Below the pieces are notes generated by a model. The model made no database searches. It was not told the origin of the DNA and was given only the letters and a program-made list of their open reading frames with translations. From the NCBI GenBank assembly GCA_029251525.1, contig JAQXDE010000038.1, positions 1-64,000 of the forward strand: 64,000 nucleotides of DNA, written 5' to 3'. How positions within the stretch are numbered: position 1 is the stretch's first letter; each line of letters starts with the position of its first letter. This document shows positions 8,756-16,529 of this stretch, in pieces. The position numbers and the translations under genes are program-made. The stretch comes from Saprospiraceae bacterium (GTDB taxonomy: Bacteria > Bacteroidota > Bacteroidia > Chitinophagales > Saprospiraceae).

Positions 8756-9001
8756 TTAATATTTCTTGCAAATATACTGTTGTGAGTTTCCCAGTAGTAT
8801 CATTGGAAAGTAGGTACGCAATTTTTTAGAGAAATTATATTTACTAATGACTCCTTCGATCATCGTCATTTTATCCACAATAGGTAGATGATGAAATGGG
8901 TTAGTGTCAAAAGGTGATTTATTTTTACTTCATAAAGTATCTAATCTAATAGTAGTTAAATCTGTTGTAATTAGATCTCTTAATGAAGTTCGCGTATTCA
9001 T
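8756..9001 (-). pseudogene. Dead CBS-domain protein
   Basis: The minus-strand frame from the ATG at 9001 reads MNTRTSLRDLITTDLTTIRLDTL, then an in-frame TGA, then a segment containing PFHHLPIVDK and IEGVISKYNFSKK, which are typical CBS-domain strands, before a final TAA. It resembles the intact CBS gene just downstream in layout, but is too diverged to be a recent copy. The internal stop and degenerate C-terminus make a functional product unlikely. Confidence 0.65.
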
Positions 9002-9025
9002 AATAATTTGATTTAGGTTGAATAA

Positions 9026-9058
9026 AATCCTTCCTAAATTTTACTTCTAGGAAGGATT
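9026..9058. terminator. Perfect 11-base-pair hairpin
   Basis: AATCCTTCCTA (9026-9036) pairs perfectly with TAGGAAGGATT (9048-9058) across an 11-base loop. There is no long T-run on either side, only a short A-rich flank on the left, so its termination strength is doubtful. It lies between the dead and the intact CBS genes and may be a surviving terminator or a protein-binding palindrome. Confidence 0.4.
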
Positions 9059-9222
9059 AATATTGCTTCTTCTCGGTTTTTTATAAGGTGAAGTTTTATA
9101 GATGCATCAGTATTCAAATTATCATTATGTACATGTGCTCATTTTATTGATAAACTCAATTTGTCAGCCAATCATTTAGTATACAAAAACGCATATATTT
9201 CTCATTTATAAATGTTTAGTTT

Positions 9223-9657
9223 TTATAAATTAACCTTAGAAGTTTCTTCATTTATTGTCTTGATTATGTCAAATGTAGTAACGATGCCAACTAATTTATC
9301 ATTCTCGACAACTGGTAAAGCTCTGAACAAATTTTTACTAAAAATATCTAAAGCAACATTGATACGATCTGTTGGCTCTAATTTGCCAACACCTCGAGTC
9401 ATGATAACTTCTGCATTGTAATTATTAAGACGTGTTTCATTGATGATTTTTTCTAAAGTATTATCACCTAAACCTTTCATAAAAAGTAGTAAATCTTCTC
9501 TACTGATGATTCCAACAACTTTGTTTGATCGAGTAACTGGTATATGATGAATAGCATTTAGCTTAAAAATATCTCTGACGCGAGTCAAACGATCTCTTTC
9601 GGCAACACTAATTACATCTTTAGTCATAATGGTAGAAACGGGAGCTAAAACATTCAT
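9223..9657 (-). CDS. Tandem CBS-domain protein
   Basis: A 144-residue cytoplasmic protein made of two CBS domains: residues about 8-60 (VSTIMTKDVISVAERDRL ... IHHIPVTRSNKVVGIISRED) and 80-137 (VIMTRGVGKLEPTDRINV ... LFRALPVVENDKLVGIVTT). Stand-alone CBS pairs usually bind adenine nucleotides and sense energy state. Its partner is not shown by the context. The gene is monocistronic, 177 bases from the divergent outer-membrane gene at 9835. Length and both domains are complete, in contrast to the dead CBS gene to its left. Confidence 0.85.
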   Translation of the reverse strand: MNVLAPVSTIMTKDVISVAERDRLTRVRDIFKLNAIHHIPVTRSNKVVGIISREDLLLFMKGLGDNTLEKIINETRLNNYNAEVIMTRGVGKLEPTDRINVALDIFSKNLFRALPVVENDKLVGIVTTFDIIKTINEETSKVNL

Positions 9658-9834
9658 AATTTATTTTTTTGTGAATAATTATTTTAGCTACAAGTTGGGA
9701 AGAAGTACTGGGGGAAACGATGATTTTTATCTTCCAAACGTGGTGATATTTGTCACTTTCTATTTCTTATAACTCAATCAACTTCTCAAAAACAATTGTT
9801 ATCTTACTAAAAAAAGATCTAAGTAAAAATAGTA

Positions 9835-10983
9835 ATGAGTTTTTTTGAGAGAAAATATACGTTACATATACTATTCTTCATCATCTCTTTCGTTTCATTT
9901 GGACAAGAAAAGGTGGAGTGGGAAGGCCAGTTTATTATTGCAGGAAGTTATTCTCCAGACAATCAATTAGCAGGGTTCTTAGGAACAAGATATATTCCAG
10001 AGGCGAGTTATTTAATTCCAGTGGATTCTGCTCAAACTAAATATTTCGATTTCGAGGCTTCAGCTAATATCAATGGAGATATTTTGTTTTCCCCATTTGA
10101 TACATCGAGTAGTATTGGCAATGTTCAACCTTATCGAGTTTGGGCTAGGTATAATACTAATCAATTTGAGTTGCGAGTTGGTTTGCAAAAAATTGATTTT
10201 GGATCAGCTTCACTGCTTCGGCCAATTCAATGGTTTAACCAAATTGATCCACGAGATCCATTGCAATTGACAAATGGAGTTTATGGAGTTTTAGGCAGAT
10301 ATTACTTTTTAAATAATGCTAATATTTGGTTGTGGACATTATATGGCAATGAAAAAACGAGAGGCTTTGATGCCTTAGAAACGAATAAGAAGGTTCCAGA
10401 GTTCGGTGGACGAATTCAGTATCCAACTAAAAAAGGAGAAATCGCACTATCCTATCATCATCGTTCCGCAAGTTCTACGAGCATAGAATTTATTCCTCAG
10501 TTTGAAAAAATCCCTGAGCATCGGTTTGGTTTGGATGGGAAATGGGATGTTGAATTTGGACTATGGTTCGAAACTGCTTTGATTTACAAAACCAAAGATT
10601 TAGGGTTTTTGACACATCAAGCATTTTTTAATATCGGAATGGATTACACATTTGGAATTGGTAACGGTATGAATGTAATATTAGAACATTTGACTGTAGC
10701 ATTGGATAATCGATTTTTAGGAATGGAAAATACATCAAATGTCACCGCCGCAATGGCGTCTTACCCACTGAGTTTTTTTGATAATATAAGTGGTGTATTT
10801 TTATACAATTGGACTGCGGGGAATTTTACATTTAATATAAATTACAATCATCAGTTTGAAAAAATATCAGCTTACTTGATGGTCTATTATAATCCATCCG
10901 CCGTTTCTGGAATCCAACAAAATGATTTAGTGAATCAATTTTCAGGATCAGGAATTCGATTGATGATTGTTTACAATCATTAA
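9835..10983 (+). CDS. Outer-membrane beta-barrel protein of an export operon
   Basis: 382 residues with a signal peptide (YTLHILFFIISFVSFG) and predicted cleavage before QEKVEW. The mature part alternates polar and aromatic residues in the manner of a beta-barrel porin (FELRVGLQKIDFGSA, GEIALSYHHRSASS), and the last strand ends IRLMIVYNH. The fold recalls alginate-export or DUF-type porins; the substrate cannot be read from sequence. It is co-directional with the ABC ATPase, two permeases and LolA-like gene that follow, so it is probably their outer-membrane component. The 224-base gap to the ATPase may hold a second promoter. Confidence 0.75.
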   Translation: MSFFERKYTLHILFFIISFVSFGQEKVEWEGQFIIAGSYSPDNQLAGFLGTRYIPEASYLIPVDSAQTKYFDFEASANINGDILFSPFDTSSSIGNVQPYRVWARYNTNQFELRVGLQKIDFGSASLLRPIQWFNQIDPRDPLQLTNGVYGVLGRYYFLNNANIWLWTLYGNEKTRGFDALETNKKVPEFGGRIQYPTKKGEIALSYHHRSASSTSIEFIPQFEKIPEHRFGLDGKWDVEFGLWFETALIYKTKDLGFLTHQAFFNIGMDYTFGIGNGMNVILEHLTVALDNRFLGMENTSNVTAAMASYPLSFFDNISGVFLYNWTAGNFTFNINYNHQFEKISAYLMVYYNPSAVSGIQQNDLVNQFSGSGIRLMIVYNH

Positions 10984-11207
10984 TTGATGTAATACACTGT
11001 TTGAAATTAAAATCAAACGTTAGAAAAGTATCAATTTTATAAACAGTCTTGGTTTTTTTTTAAGAAAAAAATGAAAAACGAAGTGGATTTTAAATATGCA
11101 CAAACATCAATAACTGCAATTAAAAATCACTAAACCAAACTGACAAAAATCATAAAACCAAAAACCATTATAATCCATTTTCGACCATCAAATACAAACT
11201 CGATAAT

Positions 11208-11921
11208 ATGAAAAACGGATCTATTATTTCAATTAAAAATGTAACCAAACGTTTTCCCGTGGGAGAAGGCGAATTTACCGCGTTGAAAAATATCAACCTT
11301 GAATTCCAAAGTGGAGAGTTCGCAGGATTAGTTGGACCAAGTGGTTCAGGGAAAACGACATTACTAAATATCATAGGTTCACTAGATTCTCCAACAGAAG
11401 GAGAAGCCTTAGTTTTAGGAAAAAGTATCTCCAAACTATCGCATAAAGAATCAGCCCTACTTAGAAATAAACACATCGGATTTATTTTTCAAGTATACAA
11501 TTTGTTACCAGTTTACACTGTCTATGAAAATGTAGAATTTGCACTTCTACTTCAAAATATTCCAAAGGTGCAAAGACAAAAAATGGTCATGGAAGCATTA
11601 GATTGGGTGGGACTCGCAAGCATGGCTGACAAAAAACCAGACAAACTTTCGGGCGGTGAAGGTCAACGAGTTGCCATCGCAAGAGCCATAGTAAAAAAAC
11701 CAGTAATCGTAATTGCCGATGAACCTTCCGCAAATCTAGATGCTGAAAATACTTATGCAATTCTCAAAACGATGAGAGAGTTAAATAAAAATTTAGGAAC
11801 CACATTTTTATTTTCAACGCATGATGAAAAAGTAATGGGCCACCTAGATCGTATCATTCACCTCCGAGACGGAGCAGTTGAAGAAGATGAAATTATCAAT
11901 GTAAAAACTTTAACGAAATGA
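11208..11921 (+). CDS. ABC transporter ATPase, LolD/MacB type
   Basis: 237 residues, a complete nucleotide-binding domain that powers the two permeases encoded next. Visible motifs are Walker A GPSGSGKT (43-50), Q-loop FIFQVYNLLP, signature LSGGEGQRVAIARA (Glu replaces the common Gln), Walker B VIVIADEPSANLD and the switch His in STHDEK. The family (LolD, MacB, FtsE) drives mechanotransmission across the inner membrane rather than ordinary channel transport. Its stop overlaps the first permease start by four bases, so translation is coupled. Context with a LolA-like protein suggests movement of lipid, lipoprotein or another hydrophobic cargo to the outer membrane. Confidence 0.92.
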   Translation: MKNGSIISIKNVTKRFPVGEGEFTALKNINLEFQSGEFAGLVGPSGSGKTTLLNIIGSLDSPTEGEALVLGKSISKLSHKESALLRNKHIGFIFQVYNLLPVYTVYENVEFALLLQNIPKVQRQKMVMEALDWVGLASMADKKPDKLSGGEGQRVAIARAIVKKPVIVIADEPSANLDAENTYAILKTMRELNKNLGTTFLFSTHDEKVMGHLDRIIHLRDGAVEEDEIINVKTLTK

Positions 11922-13075
11922 AATTAGCATTTCAATTAGCCTATAAAAATTTAGTTGGAGCAGGTCTACGAACCTGGCTCAACGTAGGTGTTTTGGCCTT
12001 TTCATTTATCATCATTATTTTTTACAATGGATTAATTGATGGTTGGAATGAGCAAGCCAAACATGATAGCATCGCTTGGGAATATGGGAATGGGCAATTA
12101 CTTCATGCTGATTATGATCCTTTCGATCCATTCACAATTTTAGATGGGCATGGTGTTTTGGAAAATGAACTAAGTAAAAACTTAGCCCCAATCTTACTTC
12201 GTCAAGCTTCGATTTATCCAGAAGGCAGAATGTTTTCCGTTGCTCTAAAAGGTATCGATGTCAATCAAACTACTCTCAAACTTCCAACAGCCTCCCTAAA
12301 AAATAGCAACGCAAAAATACCTGCAATGATGGGGATAAATATGGCGGACGCCGCAAACCTAAAAAAAGGAGATGAAGTTCTCCTTCGATGGAGAGATCAA
12401 GGTGGAACTTTTGATGCAGCAAAAATTACAGTTGTCGATATTTTTGAAACGAATGTGCCAACCGTTGACATGGGGCAAGTATGGATTCCAATTAGAAAAA
12501 TGTGGGAAATGACAGGTTTGGAAAATCATACAACGTTTTATGTAGCCAATGAAAACTTCCAACCAAGCAATATTTCAGGTTGGAAATATCAAAGTCAAGA
12601 AACATTGCTAAGCGATCTGAATGAAATCATTGCTATGAAAAAAATAAGTGGTTCAATCATGTATTTGCTTCTTTTGGCGATTGCATTGTTAGCCATTTTT
12701 GATACTCAAGTACTTTCCGTTTTTCGAAGACAAAAAGAAATTGGAACCTACATTTCATTGGGAATGACACGAGCTCAAGTTGTTGGACTATTTACAGTCG
12801 AAGGAAGTATGTATAGTATTTTTGCAATGATTTTGGGGAGCATAGTTGGGATTCCATTATTTGCCTATTTAGCAAAAATAGGAATTGGAATGCCTGCCGC
12901 TTCGAGAGATATGGGCGTTCCTTTGGCAGAAAGAATTTTTCCAGTTTTTGGAATTCAGTTGATAGTTGGAACAATTCTCTTGGTGGTCATCGCATCAACG
13001 ATTGTTAGTTTTTTACCTGCTCGAAAAATTGCCAAAATGAATCCCGTTTTAGCATTAAAAGGAAAATTACAATGA
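11918..13075 (+). CDS. FtsX/MacB-type ABC permease, first of two
   Basis: 385 residues. One helix near the N-terminus (WLNVGVLAFSFIIIIFYNGL) is followed by a periplasmic domain of about 200 residues, then three C-terminal helices (near IMYLLLLAIALLAIF, GSMYSIFAMILGSIVG and IQLIVGTILLVVIAST), the four-helix FtsX plan. The coupling region RRQKEIGTYISLGMTRAQV is typical of LolC/LolE and MacB. It overlaps its neighbours by four bases on each side. The periplasmic domain does not show a recognisable LolA-binding hook by eye. It probably forms a heterodimer with the next permease. Confidence 0.9.
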   Translation: MKLAFQLAYKNLVGAGLRTWLNVGVLAFSFIIIIFYNGLIDGWNEQAKHDSIAWEYGNGQLLHADYDPFDPFTILDGHGVLENELSKNLAPILLRQASIYPEGRMFSVALKGIDVNQTTLKLPTASLKNSNAKIPAMMGINMADAANLKKGDEVLLRWRDQGGTFDAAKITVVDIFETNVPTVDMGQVWIPIRKMWEMTGLENHTTFYVANENFQPSNISGWKYQSQETLLSDLNEIIAMKKISGSIMYLLLLAIALLAIFDTQVLSVFRRQKEIGTYISLGMTRAQVVGLFTVEGSMYSIFAMILGSIVGIPLFAYLAKIGIGMPAASRDMGVPLAERIFPVFGIQLIVGTILLVVIASTIVSFLPARKIAKMNPVLALKGKLQ

Positions 13076-14346
13076 TACAATTTTTATTAAAAGGAATTTT
13101 ACGAGACAAAAGTCGAAGCATTTTGCCCATTATAGTGGTGAGTATCGGAGTGGCTTTGACTGTTGTGTTGAGTGCATATATGAATGGTGCATTTGGAGAT
13201 ATGATTGATCAAAATGCTCGATTCGAAACTGGTCATGTAAAAATAATGACTAAGGCTTACGCTAAAAATATTGCGCAACTACCAAACGATCTAGCACTCT
13301 TGGAAGTTGATGAATTGACTAAATCTTTAGAAAAAGATTATCCCGAAATGCAATGGGTCAATCGAATTCGTTTCGGTGGATTGATCGATGTGCCTGATGG
13401 TCAAGGCGAATCAAAAGGACAAGGTCCAGCTGCTGGAATGGCCATCAATTTATTCGATGAAAAAAGTGGTGAAGCAAAAAGAATGAATATTGAAAAGTCA
13501 TTGGTAAAAGGTATGATGCCTAAAAAAAATGGCGAGGCAATTATTGGTGATGACTTTGCTAAAAAATTAAATGTAAATATTGGAGATGAAGTTACTTACT
13601 TCGGAACGACGATGAATGGAAGTATGACTTTCCAAAACTTTGTAGTAAGTGGAACGATTCGATTTGGCGCAGCAGCAATAGATCGAGGAGTAATTATGGT
13701 GGATATTTCTGATGCGCAGAGGATGTTAGATATGGAAAATGGAACGGGCGAGTTGCTAGGTTTCTCCAAACTCAATATTTATGAGGATGAAAAGGTGGAA
13801 TTTCTTGCAAGTAATTTTAATGAAAAATATGCTGATGATAAAGATGAATTTACTCCAATCATGATGCCTTTGAGAGCGCAAAATAATCTTGGAGAAATCA
13901 TTGACTATTCCAATTATATGTCAGGCATTTTTATCTTTATTTTTGTCTTTGCAATGTCGATAGTTTTGTGGAACACAGGATTATTAGGAGGACTTCGAAG
14001 ATACCAAGAATTTGGAATTCGATTGGCATTAGGCGAGGCTAAGGGGACGATTTATCGACGGTTAATTATGGAGGCAATACTCATTGGGATGATTGGTTCG
14101 ATTGTGGGAACGTTGATTGGATTGGCAGGTGCATATTATTTACAAATTGTCGGAATTGATATCAGCGGATATATGGATAATTCGACGATGTTGATGCCTT
14201 CGGTTTTGCGAGCAAAGGTGACATTTGAGCTATTTTTTATTGGATTTATTCCAGGATTATTAGCGATGGTTTTTGGAAATATGTTGTCTGGAATTGGAAT
14301 TTATAAAAGAGAGACAGCCCAACTTTTTAAAGAGTTAGAAGTGTAA
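13072..14346 (+). CDS. FtsX/MacB-type ABC permease, second of two
   Basis: 424 residues with the same plan as its upstream partner: N-terminal helix (ILPIIVVSIGVALTVVLSAY), a large periplasmic domain, then three helices near the C-terminus with GGLRRYQEFGIRLALGEAKG as the coupling segment. Two different permeases beside one ATPase is the LolCDE arrangement, although such pairs also occur in uncharacterised exporters. Start and stop of the upstream gene overlap as ATGA. The 92-base gap to the LolA-like gene is AT-rich with no terminator. Confidence 0.9.
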   Translation: MIQFLLKGILRDKSRSILPIIVVSIGVALTVVLSAYMNGAFGDMIDQNARFETGHVKIMTKAYAKNIAQLPNDLALLEVDELTKSLEKDYPEMQWVNRIRFGGLIDVPDGQGESKGQGPAAGMAINLFDEKSGEAKRMNIEKSLVKGMMPKKNGEAIIGDDFAKKLNVNIGDEVTYFGTTMNGSMTFQNFVVSGTIRFGAAAIDRGVIMVDISDAQRMLDMENGTGELLGFSKLNIYEDEKVEFLASNFNEKYADDKDEFTPIMMPLRAQNNLGEIIDYSNYMSGIFIFIFVFAMSIVLWNTGLLGGLRRYQEFGIRLALGEAKGTIYRRLIMEAILIGMIGSIVGTLIGLAGAYYLQIVGIDISGYMDNSTMLMPSVLRAKVTFELFFIGFIPGLLAMVFGNMLSGIGIYKRETAQLFKELEV

Positions 14347-14438
14347 AAAATCAACTTTTCTTTGAGTATTTTTTTTTGAAAAAAACATCTTATTGATAAA
14401 TGACTCAAAAATTTGTACTGTGTGAAAAAAAATAAAAA

Positions 14439-15188
14439 ATGAAAAATTCATCAATCATATTAATAATTAGTTTGAGTTGTTTAGTCTTCAATGTAGAGGC
14501 ACAAAAAATGCCTGATGCCCATGTAATAATTGATAAAGTTGATGCGAATATGGTTTCCAAAACTAGCATAGTTAAATCAAGAATGATCATCCAAGGTCGT
14601 CGGAAAAGCCGAGTAGTTGTCTCCAAAGGATATACAGAAGGAAATAATAAAAGTTTCACAGAGTATCTAGCACCTGCGAGAGAAAAAGGTACTAAAATGT
14701 TGAAGTTGGAAGACAAGTTATGGATTTATTCTCCATCTACGGATCGTACGATTCAATTGTCAGGACACATGCTTCGGCAGTCAGTGATGGGATCTGATTT
14801 GTCGTATGAAGATATGATGGAAGATCGACAATTGATTGATATGTATGATGCAAAAGTTGCTGGTGAGGAAACTATTGAAGATCGACAAACCTGGATTCTA
14901 GAGCTGAATGCAAAGGTCGATGATGTTAGTTATGCGAAACGAAAAATGTGGATAGATCAGAAAAGATTTGTACCATTAAAAGAAGATCTTTTTGCAAAAA
15001 GCGGAGAATTGTTGAAACGAACAAGAATGAGTGATTTTGAAAAGATAGATGGAAGGTGGTATCCTAAGAAAGTGAATTATAAAGATATGTTGAAGTTAGG
15101 AAAGGGAACAGATTTTATTATTATTGAGATAGAATTTGATCCCGAAATTCCTGCGTATATTTTTAGTAAGGCATCTTTGAAAAAATGA
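14439..15188 (+). CDS. LolA-like outer-membrane lipoprotein-sorting protein
   Basis: 249 residues with a signal peptide (IILIISLSCLVFNVEA) and predicted cleavage before QKMPD. The mature domain matches the 'outer membrane lipoprotein-sorting' LolA-like family (PF17131 type): repeated amphipathic strands such as KSRMIIQGRRKSRVV, KLEDKLWIYSPSTDRTIQLS and RKMWIDQKRFVPLKEDLF. LolA relatives carry hydrophobic cargo through the periplasm. As the last gene of the barrel-ATPase-permease-permease series, it is the likely periplasmic shuttle. It differs from housekeeping LolA, so a dedicated cargo is plausible but unproven. A strong bidirectional terminator follows. Confidence 0.88.
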   Translation: MKNSSIILIISLSCLVFNVEAQKMPDAHVIIDKVDANMVSKTSIVKSRMIIQGRRKSRVVVSKGYTEGNNKSFTEYLAPAREKGTKMLKLEDKLWIYSPSTDRTIQLSGHMLRQSVMGSDLSYEDMMEDRQLIDMYDAKVAGEETIEDRQTWILELNAKVDDVSYAKRKMWIDQKRFVPLKEDLFAKSGELLKRTRMSDFEKIDGRWYPKKVNYKDMLKLGKGTDFIIIEIEFDPEIPAYIFSKASLKK

Positions 15189-15210
15189 CACCTTAGCTCC
15201 TGTTTTGAAG

Positions 15211-15253
15211 AAAAAAGTCTTTCCCGATTTTTAAAACCGGGAAAGACTTTTTT
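15211..15253. terminator. Bidirectional terminator
   Basis: AAAAAAGTCTTTCCCG (15211-15226) pairs perfectly with CGGGAAAGACTTTTTT (15238-15253), giving a stem with an A-run on one side and a T-run on the other. It ends both the LolA-like gene and the convergent ComEA-like gene. Confidence 0.9.
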
Positions 15254-15265
15254 CTTTAATAAATT

Positions 15266-16447
15266 TTAGGTTTTTAAATAGTGTTTTATTTTTTCTAACC
15301 ACTCTACATTCAAAGCACCAATTCGTAATAATTCATTTATATTATTATAGTTACCATGCATCTTTCGGTAACTACAAATTAACTTGGCCTGATTCCAAGA
15401 AATATAAGGATGAGATTTTAGCTCACTTTCTGTTGCTTGATTTAAATTTATTTTTTGCAAGATAGAAGAAGGTTTGAGTTTATTTTTTATTTTTTGGAAA
15501 GAGCTATCAGGTAAGCCATATGTTTCTCCAACCTGTTCGATGGTATAAAATCCACCTAGTTGACCTCTAAAAGTTATAATTCTTTTTGAGAAAGAAGGAC
15601 CAATCCCTGAAAGTTTTTGCCAATCCTCAACCGAAGAATTATTTATATCAATGACAATGTTTATATATTTATTTTCTGCTTTTGAGAGGTTATTTTTTTG
15701 CTGAAAAGTATTCTTGGATGCCATTTTTTCTTGTGGAATAATTTCGATAAACGGTTCTATTTTTTGATAAATATTTTCTTTTAAAGAGTAAATTTTTTTC
15801 AAATCCTCTTTTACTTGAAAAGTGGCTCCACTATTTCGATATTTAATAATTGTGTTCGCTACATGCTGAGGGATTCCATTTTGCAACAATATTTTTACAT
15901 CTGATGTGTTAGGGTCAAATATAATATGATTTTCGATGGATGCATCATAATCTTTTAGGATTTCGTTTTTCGCAAAAGGTTTAAATTTATTTTCTTTCAT
16001 TTTAATTTGGATAAATTTTTCAAGCCGCTTGAAGTCTGATTCTTTTAAACCATAGACTTTTTTAAAATCTTCTTTTTTAAAAAACATGGCCCCTTTGTTT
16101 CGATAATTGATAATCGTATTGGTTGTTTTTGGTGAAATACCTAAGTTGATAAAGTCTTCTTCTGAAGCTGAATTTGGGTCAAAATAAAATAAGTTGAATT
16201 GCTTCCGAGGAGTTATTTTCGAGAAATTGTTTTTTGGAAATGCAAGTGGTTGAGAATAAATATCCGCTTTTTGAAATACTTGAATTTCATTTATAAATGT
16301 GCTAAAATCAGTTGTCTTTTTTTTTTCAAAAAAAGAATAAATTAATGGTGCAAAAGAAATAAGGCTACTTATGAAAACGACGACAAAAAGCCCATTTCTC
16401 TCTTGGCGAGTCAGGTACATGTATTCGTAAAACTGTTTTATCATCAC
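15266..16447 (-). CDS. ComEA-like protein with four helix-hairpin-helix repeats
   Basis: 393 residues. A basic N-terminus and one membrane helix (near residues 19-38) anchor it in the inner membrane, leaving a periplasmic DNA-binding part. Four helix-hairpin-helix units follow, beginning FDPNSASEEDFINLGI, FDPNTSDVKILLQNGI, INNSSVEDWQKLSGIGPS and INLNQATESELKSHPYI. The third has the canonical GIGPSFSKRI hairpin; the others are more diverged. ComEA binds incoming DNA during natural transformation. It lies 82 bases downstream of comEC on the same strand, which supports that role. Most ComEA proteins carry one unit, so four is notable, although multi-unit forms are common in Bacteroidota. Confidence 0.85.
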   Translation of the reverse strand: MMIKQFYEYMYLTRQERNGLFVVVFISSLISFAPLIYSFFEKKKTTDFSTFINEIQVFQKADIYSQPLAFPKNNFSKITPRKQFNLFYFDPNSASEEDFINLGISPKTTNTIINYRNKGAMFFKKEDFKKVYGLKESDFKRLEKFIQIKMKENKFKPFAKNEILKDYDASIENHIIFDPNTSDVKILLQNGIPQHVANTIIKYRNSGATFQVKEDLKKIYSLKENIYQKIEPFIEIIPQEKMASKNTFQQKNNLSKAENKYINIVIDINNSSVEDWQKLSGIGPSFSKRIITFRGQLGGFYTIEQVGETYGLPDSSFQKIKNKLKPSSILQKINLNQATESELKSHPYISWNQAKLICSYRKMHGNYNNINELLRIGALNVEWLEKIKHYLKT

Positions 16448-16529
16448 ATGTTATTTTTTATGTTGGGGCAACCAAAAGAGATTGTCCTTAAAATCATTAA
16501 AATTAAAAATGCATGTTATTGCAAATAAA

